From NCBI GenBank assembly GCA_026398715.1, contig JAPLSI010000242.1, forward strand, positions 1 to 64,000: a stretch of 64,000 bases of DNA, in the 5' to 3' direction. Positions within the stretch are counted from its first letter, which is position 1. Each line of letters opens with the position of its first letter. A program made the position numbers and the translations under genes. The notes under the pieces are model-generated. The model ran no database searches. It saw nothing but the letters and a program-made list of their open reading frames with translations, and was not told where the DNA came from. Shown here in pieces: positions 57,179 through 64,000 of this stretch. Source of the DNA: Gammaproteobacteria bacterium (GTDB taxonomy: Bacteria > Pseudomonadota > Gammaproteobacteria > Xanthomonadales > Xanthomonadaceae).

Positions 57179-58311
57179 GCGGCCTCCGGCAACCAGGCCT
57201 CGAGGTGTACGCCGCCGGATTCGCGGCGCTCCGCCGTCACGCCGCCGCCAATCGCTTCAAGTCGCTCGCGCATGCCGGTCAGGCCGTTGCCGAAACGCAG
57301 CTCGCCGCCGCCGCGACCGTCGTCATGCAGGTCCAGGCGCAACTGGCCGTCCTTGCGGCGCACGGTAAGCCACAGGTTTTCCGCGCCGCCGTGCCGCGCC
57401 GAATTGGTCAGCGCTTCCTGCACGGTGCGCAACACCGCTTCGGCCTGTTCGAATGACGCAACGCGCAGGCCCGCTTCCATGTCCAGGCGCAGGCGCGGCT
57501 TGGGAAAGGGCGCGGCCAGGCGTTCGATCAGCTCGCGCAATTGCACGCCATCGTGCAGGCGCATCTGCTGCACCACGGCGCGGATGTCGCCGAGCAATTC
57601 ATCGGCAAGCTTCGCGCACAGGTCCACCTGCGCATTGCCAGCCAGCGCCGGCTGCCGCTGCAGCGCGCCCAGGTTCAATTTCAGCGCGGTCAGCTTGTGC
57701 CCGGCCACGTCGTGCAGTTCGCGCGAGATGCGCAGGCGCTCGGAATCGCGCGCGCTTTCCGCCAGCAGCGATCGCGTCGCCAGCAGGTCGGCGTTGACCT
57801 CGGCCAGCACGTCGCGCGAGCGCTGCGCGGTGTAGGCGTACCAGGCGGTGACGATGGCGAACAACTGGAAACTGGCGCCGATCAACACGGTGAACAGCGG
57901 CGAGGATGCGCGCCAGAGCTGGCCGTAGGCGAGGTACATGGCAAGGTTTACCGCGACGAACACCAGCACCAGTCGCACCGGCGACAACATCTGCGCCAGC
58001 TGTGCCATCACGATGATAAGCAGCACGCTGGTCGAGCCGTAGCGCGCCAGCACGATGATGCCGATCGCAAGCATTCCTTGCGCGATCACCATCGCGATGC
58101 CGCGATTCCCGTCCACCGACAGCACCGTTCGCAGCATGAACAAGGCGAGGAAGGCGAAATGCGCCGCGATGACGGTCGGCCACAGGGCGGGCCCGGCGAT
58201 CAGCCCGGTGCCGCGCGGCGCGTTGAAAATCAGTTCGCTGCCGATTGCCAGCCACGCGATGTAGGCGGCCAGGTTCAGCGGTTCGAGCAGGGGTCGCAGT
58301 CGGTTCCACAT
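57175..58311 (-). CDS. Sensor histidine kinase (HPK7/DesK-LytS type)
   Basis: The 378-residue kinase starts at ATG 58311, where the first membrane helix follows. It has about six membrane helices up to residue 162, then a dimerisation domain of the HisKA_3 type with the phosphorylated His200 in RISRELHDVAGHKLTALKLN, and an ATPase domain with the N-box QEALTNSARHG, a DDGRGGG motif and a GLTGMRERLEAIGG lid. It has no recognisable extracytoplasmic sensor domain, so the membrane helices probably sense the stimulus. It is co-translated with the response regulator. Confidence 0.9.
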   Translation of the reverse strand: MWNRLRPLLEPLNLAAYIAWLAIGSELIFNAPRGTGLIAGPALWPTVIAAHFAFLALFMLRTVLSVDGNRGIAMVIAQGMLAIGIIVLARYGSTSVLLIIVMAQLAQMLSPVRLVLVFVAVNLAMYLAYGQLWRASSPLFTVLIGASFQLFAIVTAWYAYTAQRSRDVLAEVNADLLATRSLLAESARDSERLRISRELHDVAGHKLTALKLNLGALQRQPALAGNAQVDLCAKLADELLGDIRAVVQQMRLHDGVQLRELIERLAAPFPKPRLRLDMEAGLRVASFEQAEAVLRTVQEALTNSARHGGAENLWLTVRRKDGQLRLDLHDDGRGGGELRFGNGLTGMRERLEAIGGGVTAERRESGGVHLEAWLPEAA

Positions 58312-58453
58312 GCACGCAGCTTGGGCCGATGCGCGGCCGGGCTCAAGACGTTGCGAACATAAAGTGACTTCCGGCACCTCGAAGCGATGACCACCGGCAC
58401 CTGATCGCCGCTGCCGCCAGCGGCAAAGTGGCCTCGCACAACCGGAGAGCCCC

Positions 58454-59212
58454 ATGTCTGCCTATTCGATGACCGTCCTCATGCATTCCAGCCTCGGCGC
58501 CGCCGCGCTGCTCACCTATTGGGTCGCGGCGCTGGCGAAAAAAGGCAGCGGACCGCACAAGCTGGCCGGCAAGGTCTATGTCGGCGTGATGATCGGCCTG
58601 TTGGTTCCGGCGGTACCGCTGAGCATCAACGTGTTTCGCCACTTCAGCACCTCGTTCGGTGCCTTCCTGTTCTACCTGTTGGTCATTACCGGCACCGCGC
58701 TGTGGCAGGGCTGGTACGCAACGCGCCACAAGCGCGATTTCAGCCGCTATGCCGGCACCGGCTTTCGCCGGCTCGCGTGGTTGAACATCGGCTCGGGCCT
58801 GGCCGTGCTGGGCCTCGGCATCGCCACGATGTCGCCGGTCTTCCTCGGCTTCTCCCTGGTCGGGCTGCTGGGTGGGCGAGGAATGTTGCGACTGGCCAAG
58901 GCCGGACCCGCGCATCCGCGCTGGTGGATGGAACAGCACCTGGGCGCCATGCTCGGTTGCGGCGTCGCCACGCACATCGCCTTCCTGCAGATCGGACTGC
59001 CGCGTTTGCTGCCGTCGCTGGCCGGGCCGGTGATGCAGAACATCGCCTGGCTCGGTCCACTCGTTGTCGCCGGCCTGGCGCGCGTCTGGCTCGGCCGCAA
59101 ATACCTGGGCGGGATGGGCGGTGCCGGTCCGGCGAAAATCGCCAAGCCGGCGATCAGCGCCCGGGTGATCAATCCACGCGCCGCCCTGGGCGAGACGCCG
59201 TCAGCGAATTGA
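58454..59212 (+). CDS. Multi-pass membrane protein (DUF2306-like)
   Basis: The 252-residue protein has seven or eight hydrophobic segments. His residues fall in helix-adjacent positions: LMHSSLGAAALLTYW at the N-terminus, KGSGPHKLAGKVYVG (about 31-45) and HPRWWMEQHLGAMLGCGVATH (about 155-175). The PHKLAGKVYV pattern is common in DUF2306-type proteins, which resemble heme-binding membrane proteins. The function is unknown. A GGAGAG ribosome-binding site precedes ATG 58454. It is divergent from the two-component system, and its last bases lie close to the convergent phhA stop. Confidence 0.65.
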   Translation: MSAYSMTVLMHSSLGAAALLTYWVAALAKKGSGPHKLAGKVYVGVMIGLLVPAVPLSINVFRHFSTSFGAFLFYLLVITGTALWQGWYATRHKRDFSRYAGTGFRRLAWLNIGSGLAVLGLGIATMSPVFLGFSLVGLLGGRGMLRLAKAGPAHPRWWMEQHLGAMLGCGVATHIAFLQIGLPRLLPSLAGPVMQNIAWLGPLVVAGLARVWLGRKYLGGMGGAGPAKIAKPAISARVINPRAALGETPSAN

Positions 59213-59220
59213 TTCGACGA

Positions 59221-60108
59221 TCAGATATCGCCTTCCTGCAACCAGCCTTCGCCGGTGCCGCGCTGGTACACGGTGTCGCCGGGCAGGATTTCGCCGGCCG
59301 GAATCGTCGGCAGCTGCGAGAGTTGTTCGTAGTACGGGCGGAAATCCGGGCCGGTCGCATCGAACAACTGGTCGAAGCTGTCGATCACGAAGTAGGTCTT
59401 CTGGTAGGTGTCGATGCGGTAGCGCGTGCGCATCACCCGCAACAGGTCGAAGCCAATGCGGTTGGGCGCCTCCGATTCCAGGCAATGCACGCTTTCGCCG
59501 CTGGAACTGACGATGCCCGAGCCGTAGATGCGAAGCCCCTGCGGCGTGTTGATCAATCCGAACTCGACCGTGTACCAGTACAGGCGCGTCAGTTGCGCCA
59601 ACGCTTCGGGACCGATGCCGTGCGCCTTCACGCCGCCGCGGCCATAGGCCTGCATGTAGTCGGCGAAGACCGGGTTCATCAGCAGCGGCACGTGGCCGAA
59701 CAGGTCATGGAACAGATCCGGTTCGGACAGGTAATCGAGTTGTTCCGGGCGACGGATCCACCAGGTCACCGGGAAGCGCCGGTTGGCCAGGTGCTCGAAG
59801 AAATCCAGTTCCGGCAACAGGCCTTCGACGCAGACCAGCTGCCATCCGGTCTTGGCGAGCAATTGGGGGTTGAGGTCGGAAAATTTCGGGATGGCGTCTG
59901 CGCCGATGCCCATCTCGTCCTGCGTGGCGAGGAACTCGTCGCAGGCGCGCCCGACCAGGACTTCGCGCTGGCGTCGGTACAGCGTGCTCCAGACCTGGTG
60001 GTCGGTATCGGAATACTGATCCCACGGCTGTTCGACGACGCCGGTCGCATACAGGGGCACGCTGCCCTTGTCGGTGCTGAGGTGTTCGACGCGCTGCGGC
60101 TGGGTCAT
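59221..60108 (-). CDS. phhA: Phenylalanine 4-monooxygenase
   Basis: The enzyme hydroxylates phenylalanine to tyrosine using tetrahydropterin and non-heme iron. The 295-residue protein has the bacterial PhhA catalytic domain with the iron ligands in PDLFHDLFGHVPLLM (two His) and a Glu in YWYTVEFGLI, then GLRIYGSGIVSS. The ATG at 60108 is chosen from family alignment. There is no regulatory ACT domain. It is convergent with the DUF2306-like gene, with eight bases between the stops. Confidence 0.96.
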   Translation of the reverse strand: MTQPQRVEHLSTDKGSVPLYATGVVEQPWDQYSDTDHQVWSTLYRRQREVLVGRACDEFLATQDEMGIGADAIPKFSDLNPQLLAKTGWQLVCVEGLLPELDFFEHLANRRFPVTWWIRRPEQLDYLSEPDLFHDLFGHVPLLMNPVFADYMQAYGRGGVKAHGIGPEALAQLTRLYWYTVEFGLINTPQGLRIYGSGIVSSSGESVHCLESEAPNRIGFDLLRVMRTRYRIDTYQKTYFVIDSFDQLFDATGPDFRPYYEQLSQLPTIPAGEILPGDTVYQRGTGEGWLQEGDI

Positions 60109-60136
60109 GGCGGACGGCTTCCGGGGGGCAGCCAGT

Positions 60137-61339
60137 TTATCGCAAGGCTTGGGGCATCGGCCCTTCGGCAACCTTAACGCGGTTGCGGCCCTCGGTCTTG
60201 GCGGCATACATGGCCCGGTCGGCACGGCGCAGCAGGTGCGAGAACTGCTGGTCGGTGCGCTCCAGGGCGGCCACGCCGATGGAGATGGTCAGCACCAGTT
60301 CGACCGGGCCGTCGCCGTCGTGGACGGCCATGGGCGCGTCGGAGAAGCCACGACGGAGTCGTTCAGCCGCCGCCTGGGCGCTGTCGATGTCGATGTCGGG
60401 CATCACCACCACGAACTCCTCGCCGCCCTGCCGGCCGATCAGGTCCTCGCTGCGCAATATCCCGCGCATCCGCCGTACCACCTCCACCAGCACGTTGTCG
60501 CCGCACTCGTGGCCATGCTCGTCGTTCACCCGTTTGAAGTGGTCCACGTCCACGATCACGATCGCCAGCGGAGTGCCGTGCCGACGCGCCGCGCTGATGG
60601 CGCGCGTGGCGAGGTCGTCGATGGCGCGGCGGTTGTAGATACCGGTCAGGTAGTCCACGCGCGCCATGCGTTCCAACTGCACCTGCGCGCTTTCGGCGCA
60701 CATCAGCAGGAAGCCCACCGTCGCCAGCACCGGCAGCAACAGCAGGCCGCCAATACAGGCCAGGTTGACCGGCGTTGCGCTCAGCAGTTGATCGGGCGCG
60801 ATCGGCCAGAACCCCTCCAGGCCCGCGCGCATCAACACCAGTACTGTCACCAGCGCGAACAGCGCGCCGGTGATCCGTGGCACGCGGCCGCGCGGACCGC
60901 CGCGACGGAACACCGCGCGCGCGCCGCTGCCGATCAGCATCGCCAGCAAAACGTGCACGAGGATGATCCGCACCTGCAGGTGCGGCGAGACGAAGGTGAA
61001 CCAGATGGCCGCGACACCCACCAACACGGTGATGGCAGACAGGCGCAGGCGTCGCTCGGGCAGCCCGTAGAAACTGCGCAGCGCAATCGCCATGCAACTG
61101 AAGGAAGCGGCCAGCAACGTGACCCCGACAGCGATGGCTATCCAATCAGGCAGAAGATCGCCAAGCCCGATCAGCGCGAAGCCGACCGGGTGCAGCGCGA
61201 TGCCGGCCAGCCACCAGCGCAGGCTGGGCCGGACGTTGCCGGGCAGGCTCTTCCAATTGAGCAAAAGCATCCCTGCGGTGAGCCAGGTAACCAGCGCACC
61301 GACCAGGATTGCGGTGCGCGGGTCGAATGACCAGGCCAC
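60137..61339 (-). CDS. Membrane-bound GGDEF diguanylate cyclase
   Basis: The 400-residue protein has about seven membrane helices in its first 215 residues and a GGDEF domain from LTGIYNRRAIDDLA onward. The active loop is GRQGGEEF (near residue 303), preceded by RSED, the RxxD inhibitory site at the standard distance, so the enzyme should be feedback-inhibited by c-di-GMP. The start is taken as GTG 61339 (PVAWSFDP context); the frame is open to a TTG at 61402, but that is unlikely. The GTG has a nearby GAGGG ribosome-binding site. It follows the rhomboid gene on the same strand. Confidence 0.88.
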   Translation of the reverse strand: MAWSFDPRTAILVGALVTWLTAGMLLLNWKSLPGNVRPSLRWWLAGIALHPVGFALIGLGDLLPDWIAIAVGVTLLAASFSCMAIALRSFYGLPERRLRLSAITVLVGVAAIWFTFVSPHLQVRIILVHVLLAMLIGSGARAVFRRGGPRGRVPRITGALFALVTVLVLMRAGLEGFWPIAPDQLLSATPVNLACIGGLLLLPVLATVGFLLMCAESAQVQLERMARVDYLTGIYNRRAIDDLATRAISAARRHGTPLAIVIVDVDHFKRVNDEHGHECGDNVLVEVVRRMRGILRSEDLIGRQGGEEFVVVMPDIDIDSAQAAAERLRRGFSDAPMAVHDGDGPVELVLTISIGVAALERTDQQFSHLLRRADRAMYAAKTEGRNRVKVAEGPMPQALR

Positions 61340-61429
61340 GGGAGCCCTCGGGGGATTTACCAGTGAAGCGAAGCAAATTGCGCGCCAATTACCGCGCCGC
61401 AATCGTGATCCCCATCACGATGCCGGAAT

Positions 61430-62203
61430 CTATTCCGCCGGCGGTCGCCGAAAAGGCAGGACGACGCCCGTTTCCTGCGGCGTGCGGTCGGCGGGTCGGT
61501 GCCAGATCACAGGCACCCCATCGGGCGAAGGCAACTCCAGCGTGGTTTCCGGCGGCAGCTCTTCCTCGATTTCCCAACTGTAGCGACGGCGTGGCGGCAC
61601 CGGGTCTGCGCGCCGCCAGATGAAGCCGCTGACCACGCCGAACACCGCGCCGGACAAGTGGTATTCCCAGGACACGCCCAACTCCATCGGCAACACCGAC
61701 ATCAGCATGCCGCCGAAAAAGAAGAAGGCGATCAGCGAGGCGGCAATCGCCGGGCGATCGCGACGCAGGATGCCCAGGGTGAACACCAGGAAGCCCAGCC
61801 CATGGGTCACGCCACTGGCGCCGATGTGGAAGCCGCCCGTGGCGATCAGCCAGGTGCCCAGGCCCGAGCCGATCCAGATCACCGGCAGTGCGCGCAGCGT
61901 GGCGCGCGGAAACACCGTGCCGGCCAGCGTGCCCAGGATCAGCACCGACAGCGAGTTCGCCGCCAGGTGCCCGATCGAGCCATGCAACAGCGGCGCGGTC
62001 AGCACCCCGACCAGGCCGGCGCCCACTTGCGGTTGCAGGGAGTAGGGCTGCAGGTTGGGCACCAGGCGCTGCAGGAAGAAGATGGCGCCCAGCACCACCA
62101 CGGCCAGCATCGACAGCGTCAGCGCGCGCTTGAAGCGCGCCAGCACCGCAGGCGCCTCGGTCAGTTCGGGATCGAGGTCGAGGGAAGGGTCGGCGTCGGA
62201 CAT
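61430..62203 (-). CDS. Rhomboid-family intramembrane serine protease
   Basis: The 257-residue protein has six membrane helices with the rhomboid signature: HLAAN (His79-Asn83) in helix 2, the nucleophile Ser130 in HIGASGVTHG, and His182 in EYHLSGAVFG. It lacks the long N-terminal cytoplasmic domain of GlpG. The C-terminal 60 residues are Pro-rich and cytoplasmic. Such proteases cleave membrane proteins within the bilayer; the substrate here is unknown. It lies between a TerC gene and a diguanylate cyclase gene on the same strand. Confidence 0.92.
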   Translation of the reverse strand: MSDADPSLDLDPELTEAPAVLARFKRALTLSMLAVVVLGAIFFLQRLVPNLQPYSLQPQVGAGLVGVLTAPLLHGSIGHLAANSLSVLILGTLAGTVFPRATLRALPVIWIGSGLGTWLIATGGFHIGASGVTHGLGFLVFTLGILRRDRPAIAASLIAFFFFGGMLMSVLPMELGVSWEYHLSGAVFGVVSGFIWRRADPVPPRRRYSWEIEEELPPETTLELPSPDGVPVIWHRPADRTPQETGVVLPFRRPPAE

Positions 62204-62215
62204 GGGCTAGAGATG

Positions 62216-62245
62216 GGGCGGCCTCGCCGCAAGGCAAGGCCGCCC
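62216..62245 (-). terminator. Possible hairpin terminator after the TerC gene
   Basis: GGGCGGCCT and AGGCCGCCC (62216-62224, 62237-62245) form a 9-bp stem with a 12-base loop downstream of the TerC stop on the minus strand. No T-run follows, so it may only pause transcription. Confidence 0.4.
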
Positions 62246-62262
62246 GGTGATGCCCGGGCGAC

Positions 62263-63234
62263 TCAGCTGGCCGAGACGTCGGCTTTTTTTGGCCGCGGCG
62301 CAATCCACAGGCTGGCCAGCATCGCGATCGCAATCAGCGATGCGACGACGCCCAGCGACAGGAACACCGGAATCTTCACCCACTCCACGATCAGCATCTT
62401 CGCGCCGATGAACACCAGCACCGCCGCCAGGCCGTAGGTCAGCAGGTGGAACTTCTCGACCATGCCGGCGAGCAGGAAATACAGCGCGCGCAGGCCGAGC
62501 ACCGCGAACACGTTGGAGGTGAGCACGATGAAGGGATCGGTGGTGATGGCGAAGATCGCCGGGATGGAATCCACCGCGAAGATCACGTCGGTCACGCCGA
62601 TCATCACCAGCACCACGAACAGCGGCGTGTATTGACGCCGGCTGCCCTCGCCGATCCACAGCGCCTCGCCGTGGTAGCCGCGGGTCAGGGGAACGTGGTT
62701 GGTGATCCAGCGCAGGATCGGATTGTTCTCCATGTCCGGCTCCTTGCCCGCGGCCCACAACATCTTGGCGCCGGTCACCAGCAGGAACAGCCCGAACACG
62801 TACAGCAGCCAGTGGAACTTGGCGATCAGCGCCGCGCCGATGAAGATCAGGATGGCGCGCAATATGATCGCGCCAAGCACGCCGTACACCAGCACGCGCT
62901 GCTGCGACGCCGCCGGCACGCCGAAGTAGGTGAACAACATCAGGAAGACGAAGATGTTGTCCACCGCCAGCGCTTTCTCGACCAGGTAGCCGGTCAGGAA
63001 CTCGGTGGCGACGCGGGTGGCATCGGCCTCCGGCAGGGTGCCGCGCAGGTAGAACCACAGGCCGGCATTGAAGGCCAGGGCCAGGCCGATCCAGACCGCA
63101 CTCCAGGCAATGGCTTCGCGCTGGCTGACGCGATGCGGTCCGCTGCTGCGCATGACCCACAGGTCTATGACGAGGGCGACGATGATGAAGACGGCAAAGC
63201 CCGCCCACATCCAGGGTGTTCCGATTGATTCCAT
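62263..63234 (-). CDS. TerC/Alx-family membrane protein, probable manganese exporter
   Basis: The 323-residue protein has nine to ten membrane helices. The TerC signature appears twice: AVDNIFVFLMLFTYFG (about 90-105) and FAVDSIPAIFAITTDPFIVLTSNVFA (about 218-243), with paired Asp residues in helices likely to bind metal. A segment GYHGEALWIGEGSRRQYTPL separates the halves. The leader carries a yybP-ykoY riboswitch, which in E. coli controls alx and mntP in response to Mn2+, so Mn2+ export is the best guess. The ATG at 63234 follows a TGGAGA ribosome-binding site. Confidence 0.9.
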   Translation of the reverse strand: MESIGTPWMWAGFAVFIIVALVIDLWVMRSSGPHRVSQREAIAWSAVWIGLALAFNAGLWFYLRGTLPEADATRVATEFLTGYLVEKALAVDNIFVFLMLFTYFGVPAASQQRVLVYGVLGAIILRAILIFIGAALIAKFHWLLYVFGLFLLVTGAKMLWAAGKEPDMENNPILRWITNHVPLTRGYHGEALWIGEGSRRQYTPLFVVLVMIGVTDVIFAVDSIPAIFAITTDPFIVLTSNVFAVLGLRALYFLLAGMVEKFHLLTYGLAAVLVFIGAKMLIVEWVKIPVFLSLGVVASLIAIAMLASLWIAPRPKKADVSAS

Positions 63235-63254
63235 TTTGTCAGTCTCCAGAAAGC

Positions 63255-63280
63255 AAAAACCCCGCGACCAGGGCGCAGGG
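63255..63280 (-). terminator. Attenuator-like terminator in the TerC leader
   Basis: On the minus strand CCCTGCG-CCCTGGT-CGCGGGG (63280-63260) is a 7-bp stem with one G-U pair, followed by TTTTT (63259-63255). It lies between the riboswitch and the TerC start, where it could end transcription when manganese is scarce. Confidence 0.7.
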
Positions 63281-63286
63281 CTGTTT

Positions 63287-63435
63287 TCTGGACAGACCTT
63301 CGCCCCGGAGGACGAAGGTCTTGCTCGCAAGCGCTGGGCTTGCCTTCCGGACCGGAGGGAGGGACTTGCCAGGGGCAAGACACGCCTCGTGTTGACGATC
63401 GCGGAAGCGGGAGCTACTCCCCTTCGGGCGGCAAT
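63287..63435 (-). promoter_or_regulatory. yybP-ykoY manganese riboswitch
   Basis: Read on the minus strand, the leader contains the conserved pieces of this riboswitch in order: AAGGGGAGTAGC (about 63427-63416), CGATCGTCAACACGAGG in the middle, and GCAAGACCTTCG paired with CGAAGGTC at the 3' end (to about 63294). The spacing and the TerC-type gene downstream match known family members. A minus-strand TAGATT (63438-63433) just upstream could be the -10. The boundaries are approximate. Confidence 0.85.
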
Positions 63436-63506
63436 CTACCATGCCCGCGTCAACGGCGCATGAAATCGGGCGCAAGAATTCGGGGGTGCCCCGGTACAAT
63501 GGCGGC

Positions 63507-64000
63507 ATGACCGCCCCCGCCGAACTACCCGTCGTCCACCTCAAGATCGAACGCCGGTCCAACCACCCCTGGATCTTCCAGAAGATGGTGGACAAGCCTG
63601 TCGCCAAGCCGCGGCCGGGCGCCATCGTGGACATCGTCGACAACACCGGGCACTGGGTCGGGCGGGGCTTCTACAACGGCCACTCCCGCATTGCCCTGCG
63701 CGTGCTGACCGAAGACTACGAAGAGGCGCTGGACGAGGCCTGGTTCGTGCGCAAGGTGCGCGAGGCGGTCAGCCTGCGGCGCGATGTCTTGAACCTCGAC
63801 GAGACGACCGACGCCTGGCGCGTCATCCATTCGGAAGGCGACGGCATCTCCGGCCTGGTCGTGGACCGCTACGGCGACCTGATCGTGGTCGAGTTCTTCT
63901 CGGCGGGCGCGTTCCGTCACCGCGAATGGATCTATGCCGCGCTGCGCGAAGCCTTCCCCGGCTGCCGCTTCTACAGCTTTGCCGAAGAACACGTGCAGAA
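63507..64000 (+). CDS. Class I SAM-dependent rRNA methyltransferase (RlmI-like), 3' truncated
   Basis: Only the first 164 codons are present; the gene runs out of the window. The N-terminus is a PUA-like domain: VVHLKIERRSNHPWIFQKMV, GAIVDIVDNTGHWVGRGFYN and SRIALRVLT. A linker follows with WRVIHSEGDGISGLVVDRYG, the pattern at the start of the RlmI/RlmK-type methyltransferase domain, which modifies a cytosine of 23S rRNA. The SAM-binding motifs are not yet reached. ATG 63507 follows a -10-like TACAAT (63495-63500). It is divergent from the TerC leader. Confidence 0.8.
   Translation, partial: MTAPAELPVVHLKIERRSNHPWIFQKMVDKPVAKPRPGAIVDIVDNTGHWVGRGFYNGHSRIALRVLTEDYEEALDEAWFVRKVREAVSLRRDVLNLDETTDAWRVIHSEGDGISGLVVDRYGDLIVVEFFSAGAFRHREWIYAALREAFPGCRFYSFAEEHVQ

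Noticed and set aside
61340..61402. TTG start at 61402 for the membrane diguanylate cyclase
   Set aside because: No ribosome-binding site, and the added residues are not family-like; GTG 61339 has a GAGGG upstream.

Overview
The window is about 64 kb of GC-rich gammaproteobacterial chromosome, most likely from the Xanthomonadaceae/Lysobacteraceae. The main reason is gene order. The block rpmH-rnpA-yidC-mnmE (minus strand) next to dnaA-dnaN-recF-gyrB, then a TPR protein, tonB-exbB-exbD-exbD and pdxJ (plus strand), is the replication-origin neighbourhood I associate with xanthomonads, and the DnaA and GyrB proteins fit. There are no tRNA or rRNA genes, no CRISPR array, no insertion sequence and no prophage. 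Coding density is very high, with many ATGA/GTGA overlaps. Only one gap exceeds 300 bases (7788-8355).

Layout. 1-7.8 kb: end of a membrane protein, RDD protein and tatCBA, a SYLF protein, hemH, an alpha/beta hydrolase, a YgjP-type metallopeptidase, an NTF2-like protein, rdgC and a YdcH-like protein. 8.3-16 kb: plsB with a lipoprotein, a class C acid phosphatase, a secreted cyanophycinase-like S51 peptidase and rep helicase. 16-20.2 kb: a quinol:fumarate reductase operon (frdABCD) facing a gene that looks like rquA, the rhodoquinone-forming methyltransferase homologue. 20.3-33.3 kb: an esterase, a MarR-controlled RND efflux pair, two ABC-2 type exporters, a ferredoxin-NADP reductase-like protein, a membrane protein/XRE regulator pair and a frameshifted TAP-like hydrolase. 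33.3-48.7 kb: a TonB-domain lipoprotein, then the origin block and the TonB system. 48.7-64 kb: pdxJ, two diguanylate cyclases, a phosphopantetheinyl transferase, cardiolipin synthase, fbp, a two-component system, phhA, rhomboid, a TerC protein behind a yybP-ykoY manganese riboswitch, and the start of an rRNA methyltransferase.

Most notable. The frd-rquA neighbourhood suggests fumarate respiration through a low-potential quinone made from ubiquinone, in a lineage usually regarded as aerobic and ubiquinone-based. However, frdA carries an 80-bp tandem duplication (copies differing at one base) that shifts the reading frame and removes the last 55 residues. This is either a real, potentially reversible lesion or an assembly artefact. 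A second frameshift breaks the TAP-like hydrolase at about 29967. A 14-bp tandem duplication at the dnaA start creates a four-codon leader ORF overlapping the dnaA start codon. Three small duplications or indels in 64 kb make draft or metagenome assembly error a live explanation that reads could settle.

Regulatory sites readable from the sequence include the oriC DnaA boxes, a clear rpmH promoter, a MarR-type palindrome over the efflux promoter, a self-consistent promoter/operator for the XRE operon, a candidate FNR-like site upstream of frdA, the Mn riboswitch with a downstream attenuator, and several perfect-stem terminators.
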